Source of the DNA: Micromonospora_G sp040676775
Lineage (GTDB): Bacteria > Actinomycetota > Actinomycetes > Mycobacteriales > Micromonosporaceae
Length of the DNA: 64,000 bases
Reading direction: 5' to 3'
NCBI RefSeq assembly: GCF_040676775.1
Contig: NZ_JBFAPP010000001.1
Coordinates: forward strand, 310,001 to 374,000
Position 1 is the first letter of the stretch. Each line of letters begins with the position of its first letter. Below the pieces are notes generated by a model that was not told where the DNA came from, made no database searches, and saw only the letters and a list, made by a program, of their open reading frames with translations. Positions 62,531 to 64,000 of this stretch are shown here, one piece after another. The position numbers and the translations under genes were made by a program.

Positions 62531-64000
62531 ATGACGGACGCAGACACGACGCCGATCGATCACGCATCCGACCAGGTCATGCTGCGGATGACCGGCATCA
62601 CCAAGCGGTTCTTCGGGGTGACCGTACTCGACTCGGTCGACCTCGACTGCCGCCTCGGCGAGATCCACGCCGTCATGGGCGAGAACGGCGCCGGCAAGTC
62701 CACCTTGATGAAGATCCTCGTCGGTGCGTACCAACCGGACGGCGGGCGGATATCGATCGACGGCGCCGAGGTGCAATTCGGCCACCCACGGCAGGCGCTG
62801 GAAAAAGGCGTCAGCATCGTGCACCAGGAACTCAACCTGCTGCCCGAACGGACCGTCGCGGAGAACATCTTCCTCGGCCGGGAACCACGCCGACGGCTCG
62901 GCGTCGACCGGCGCGCGATGGAAACCGCCGCGAGCGAACTGCTTGCCACCCTCGGCGCCGACGACGTCATCGGAGCGCGTACGCCGGTCGGCCGCCTGCC
63001 GGTGGCCCAGCAGCAACTGGTCGAGATCGCCAAGGCGCTCTCCTTCGAACCCCGCATCCTGGTGCTCGACGAACCCACCGCCGCGCTGTCACCACACGAG
63101 GTGGACGCGCTGTTCGCCCGCATCCGGCGGCTGCGCGACAACGGCCTGACCGTGCTCTACATCTCGCACCGGCTCAAGGAGATCTTCGAGCTGACCGACC
63201 GGATCACCGTCCTCAAGGACGGCCGGCGGGTCGACACCGTGGACACCGCACGGGTCGACACCCGCCGGCTCGTACAGCTCATGGTGGGGCGGGAACTCGA
63301 CCACTACTTCCCACCGAGGGCGACACCGGAACAGGTCGGCGAGCCCCGGTTGACCCTGCGCGGCGGCGCCGCCGGTCCGCTGCACGACATCGACCTGGAA
63401 CTGCGGGCCGGCGAGATCGTCGGGCTGGCCGGTCTGGAGGGATCCGGGCGTACCGAGCTGGCGAAGCTGCTGTTCGGCGCGACCCGGCTCACCGCCGGCA
63501 CCCTGACCATCGACGGGCGGACCCGCAGGCTGCGCTCACCCCGACACGCGATCCGCCACGGCATCGGCCTGCTCACCGAGGACCGCAAGAGCGAGGGCCT
63601 GGTGCTGCCGCTGTCCGTACGCGACAACAGTTTGCTCGCGATCAGGGCGATGGGCACCGCCGGTCGGCGCGGCGCAGGTGGGACCACGGCTGGCGTACGG
63701 GACCTGCTGGACCGGGTGCAGTTGCGCGGCGGCGCACCGCACCGGGAGGTGCGTTACCTGTCCGGCGGCAACCAACAGAAGGTGGTGCTGGCCAAGTGGC
63801 TGGCCACCGGCGCGACCGTACTGATCTTCGACGAACCCACCCGGGGCATCGACGTCGGCGCCAAGGCCAGCATCCACGAGCTGATGCGCGAGCTGGCCGC
63901 GAGCGGCGTGGCGATCCTGATGATCTCCTCCGAACTGCCCGAGGTGATCGGGATGGCCGACCGGATCGCGGTGATGCGACACGGCACCATCGCCGGCTGG
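62531..64000 (+). CDS. Sugar ABC importer ATPase (RbsA-like), runs off right edge
   Basis: 490 codons visible from ATG 62531. First ABC domain: Walker A GENGAGKST, VHQELNLLPERTVAENIFLG, VGRLPVAQQQLVEIAKAL, Walker B ILVLDEPTAALS, SHRLKEIFELTD. Second domain: GLEGSGRTELAKLLFGA, TEDRKSEGLV, LSGGNQQKVVLAKWL, IFDEPTRGIDVGAKASIHEL. Still open at MRHGTIAGW. It differs from the first importer ATPase and has its own promoter, so it belongs to another sugar system continuing beyond the window. Confidence 0.93.
   Translation, partial: MTDADTTPIDHASDQVMLRMTGITKRFFGVTVLDSVDLDCRLGEIHAVMGENGAGKSTLMKILVGAYQPDGGRISIDGAEVQFGHPRQALEKGVSIVHQELNLLPERTVAENIFLGREPRRRLGVDRRAMETAASELLATLGADDVIGARTPVGRLPVAQQQLVEIAKALSFEPRILVLDEPTAALSPHEVDALFARIRRLRDNGLTVLYISHRLKEIFELTDRITVLKDGRRVDTVDTARVDTRRLVQLMVGRELDHYFPPRATPEQVGEPRLTLRGGAAGPLHDIDLELRAGEIVGLAGLEGSGRTELAKLLFGATRLTAGTLTIDGRTRRLRSPRHAIRHGIGLLTEDRKSEGLVLPLSVRDNSLLAIRAMGTAGRRGAGGTTAGVRDLLDRVQLRGGAPHREVRYLSGGNQQKVVLAKWLATGATVLIFDEPTRGIDVGAKASIHELMRELAASGVAILMISSELPEVIGMADRIAVMRHGTIAGW

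Overview
The window is GC-rich actinobacterial DNA. GTG starts, GTGA/ATGA stop-start overlaps, many GTAC/CGTACG words, AfsR/SARP and DUF397/XRE regulators and secreted S8, M36 and SGNH hydrolases point to a filamentous actinomycete, most likely Micromonosporaceae. That assignment is inference from style and gene content. No rRNA, tRNA, CRISPR array, transposase or replication origin was seen.

Layout. 1-7.8 kb: a secreted M36 metallopeptidase (cut by the left edge), a broken imine-reductase-like gene, a divergent hydrolase/TetR pair with two operator-like palindromes between them, a divergent LysE exporter/LysG regulator pair, and a small secreted protein. 8-18 kb: an AfsR-like SARP regulator, an ECF sigma factor with a SnoaL tail, and a run of unknown membrane, secreted and SnoaL-like genes mixed with damaged ones (DUF1152 with an internal stop, a frameshifted SDR, the two ends of a deleted amidohydrolase). 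18.2-22.3 kb: a four-gene ABC importer operon ended by a strong hairpin. 22.3-28 kb: a quinone-oxidoreductase-like gene behind a MerR-type promoter, a NrtR-type Nudix protein, and a translationally coupled three-gene operon (membrane protein, purine-nucleosidase-fold protein, membrane-anchored unknown). Two products of that operon carry the same short glycine/isoleucine-rich motif, which looks like a bacterial amyloid-signalling (RHIM-like) motif.

28-43 kb: secreted SGNH esterase and subtilisin; an operon of drug-type ABC exporter, SNF2 helicase and SWIM protein, divergent from a TetR gene with a perfect 14+14 bp operator-like palindrome between them; an aldo/keto reductase; a membrane-anchored M16 peptidase coupled to an unknown partner; and a 5'-truncated P450. 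43-51 kb: GNAT, a histidine-kinase scrap, an APH-family kinase, a PadR-DUF1048-DUF1048 operon, an XRE-DUF397-DUF397 set, an XRE/TPR regulator with small flanking proteins, and a GAF-LuxR regulator. 51-64 kb: a secreted repeat protein, a two-component system followed by an ABC exporter, a complete ribose/galactofuranose-type ABC importer with its own LacI regulator, and the start of a second sugar ABC ATPase that runs off the right edge.

Two themes stand out. The first is the motif-sharing operon at 24.1-27.7 kb, the best candidate for an undescribed signalling or defence system. The second is the density of broken genes: six in 64 kb, at least three of which involve missing sequence that a one-base read error cannot explain.
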